Notes under the pieces: model-generated
Seen by the model: the letters and a program-made list of their open reading frames with translations, nothing else
What the model was told of the DNA's origin: nothing
Database searches by the model: none
From: Pseudomonas sp. S04
GTDB taxonomy: Bacteria > Pseudomonadota > Gammaproteobacteria > Pseudomonadales > Pseudomonadaceae
Reading direction: 5' to 3'
Length of the DNA: 64,000 nt
Assembly (NCBI RefSeq): GCF_009834545.1
Contig: NZ_CP019427.1
Span: 2,362,001-2,426,000, forward strand
In this document: positions 63,072-64,000 of the stretch, piece after piece
Layout of the letters: the number at the start of each line of letters is the position of its first letter
Numbering within the stretch: the stretch's first letter is position 1
Program-made: the position numbers and the translations under genes

Positions 63072-64000
63072 TTACACCGCGGCCGCTGCGAGGCGGTCTC
63101 GGCGTAGCCAGCCGATCAGGACGGCGGCGATCAGCAGGAAGCCCAGGTAGCCGAACAGCGGGTACACCTGGCCCACCAGGCTGATGAAACCCACCAGGCT
63201 GCCCACGAAGGCCAGGGCGCCGGCCGCGGCCGAGCCGATGCGGAACTTGCGAGTGCCGGCAGGCAGCAGGCGGGCCGAGAAGGAGTAGAGCGTGCCGACG
63301 GCGGTGTTGAGGATCATGCAAAAAATGATCAACGCCATCAGCAGCCCGAGTGCCGGGGAGATCTCGGTGGCGATCGACAGCATCGGCATCGGCAGGTCCG
63401 CCACGCTGTCCAGGCGCGACAGCAGGCCCAGGCTCATCACCAGCATTAGCAGACCCAGCGCCGCACCACCAAGGATGCCGCCCCAGACCGCCTGCTTTTC
63501 GGTTTTCGCCGCGCCGCCCATGATCGCCAGGATCGGCACCCCCGCCACAATGTTGTACGACACATAGAGCAATGCCCCCAGCAACCAATGGCTGGCACCG
63601 GCCTGTTGCTGGCTGGCCAACTGATCGAGCTGGGCGAATTCCAGGTCGCGGCTGGCCACGCCATACAGTGCCACTGCCACTGCGGTGAGAATCAGAAAGG
63701 GCGTCGCAGCACCGATCATGCCGATCACCTTGTGCACGTCCAGGCACACCACCGCGACCACGATCAGGGTCACCAGAACACTGCCGAGCACCGCCGGAAT
63801 GCCGAACTGCTGCTCCAGCAACGCCCCCCCGCCTGCCAGCATGACCACGGTCACGGCGAACATGAAGAAGGTGATCATCAGGTCGACAAAGGTCCCCAGG
63901 TAGCGGCCGCACAAGGCGTACACCACGTCTTTGTGGGAGGTCGCCTGCAAACGACTGCCCATGCCGGCCAGCGCCATGCCGAGGAAGGTGAACAGCGCGG
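63072..64000 (-). CDS. YkvI-like membrane permease (APC-type fold), 3' part
   Basis: The gene enters from the right edge and its start is outside the window. The visible 309 or so residues carry at least eight membrane helices (FMFAVTVVMLAGGGALLEQQFG, FLILTAVAVALYGVAS, LLGALLYVSYNIVAGVPILA and others). They resemble the uncharacterised YkvI family (COG3949) with an amino-acid-permease-like fold. The last residues are a short basic tail. The substrate is unknown. Confidence 0.75.
   Translation of the reverse strand, partial: ALFTFLGMALAGMGSRLQATSHKDVVYALCGRYLGTFVDLMITFFMFAVTVVMLAGGGALLEQQFGIPAVLGSVLVTLIVVAVVCLDVHKVIGMIGAATPFLILTAVAVALYGVASRDLEFAQLDQLASQQQAGASHWLLGALLYVSYNIVAGVPILAIMGGAAKTEKQAVWGGILGGAALGLLMLVMSLGLLSRLDSVADLPMPMLSIATEISPALGLLMALIIFCMILNTAVGTLYSFSARLLPAGTRKFRIGSAAAGALAFVGSLVGFISLVGQVYPLFGYLGFLLIAAVLIGWLRRDRLAAAAV

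Overview
The window is high-GC DNA from a Pseudomonas-like gammaproteobacterium. The evidence is two OprD-family porins, a ferulate operon in the Pseudomonas gene order, REP-type repeats ending in GCCGGCGATGG, and A-rich Crc/Hfq-type leader motifs before many catabolic genes. About three quarters of it (1-47695) is a plant-phenolic catabolic island. The rest (47712-64000) is ordinary transporters, regulators and hypothetical genes.

Layout. 1-7457: end of a vanB gene, a VanR-type GntR regulator, an OprD porin, two MFS aromatic-acid carriers and a second OprD porin. 7506-15692: the hydroxycinnamate (ferulate/p-coumarate) block, with a MarR regulator divergent from ech-vdh-fcs-aat-acd. 15699-17769: a second vanillate demethylase in the unusual order vanB then vanA, followed by a MarR gene. 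18539-39816: an accessory cluster with two NodD/NahR-like LysR regulators, an amidohydrolase plus DUF336 protein, an alpha/beta hydrolase, a VOC ring-cleavage-type dioxygenase, a Rieske ferredoxin, an FAD aromatic hydroxylase, an envelope module (DUF1302, DUF1329, YCF48-like, MMPL/RND), an MFS carrier, a cupin, an FAH-family hydrolase, a nucleotide-sugar-epimerase-like SDR, a cyclase-family hydrolase and an arylsulfatase. 39850-47695: 4-hydroxybenzoate and protocatechuate genes (pobA, pobR, pcaQ, pcaH, pcaG, pcaK, pcaB, pcaC) without pcaD. 47712-64000: MFS/LysR pair, TetR/quinone-reductase-like pair, solute-binding protein with an APC permease, methyltransferase, VIT-like protein, SulP permease, GlxA-type regulator, outer-membrane protein, LysR/SDR/MFS unit, REP doublet and a partial YkvI-like permease.

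The main discovery is a set of four near-identical promoter elements at 18543, 22938, 23988 and 25476. Each has the geometry ATC-N9-GAT-N7-ATC-N9-GAT (ATT replaces the first ATC in one copy), which is the architecture of the rhizobial nod box bound by NodD. They lie in front of the two NodD-like LysR genes, the alpha/beta hydrolase, the dioxygenase/ferredoxin pair and the large hydroxylase operon. The dioxygenase-ferredoxin-hydroxylase trio resembles the fde (flavonoid degradation) genes of Herbaspirillum. I therefore infer an inducible upper pathway for a flavonoid-like polyphenol. Its hydroxycinnamate or hydroxybenzoate fragments would pass through the ferulate, vanillate and 4-hydroxybenzoate modules to protocatechuate and the beta-ketoadipate pathway. 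The substrate is inferred, not shown by sequence.
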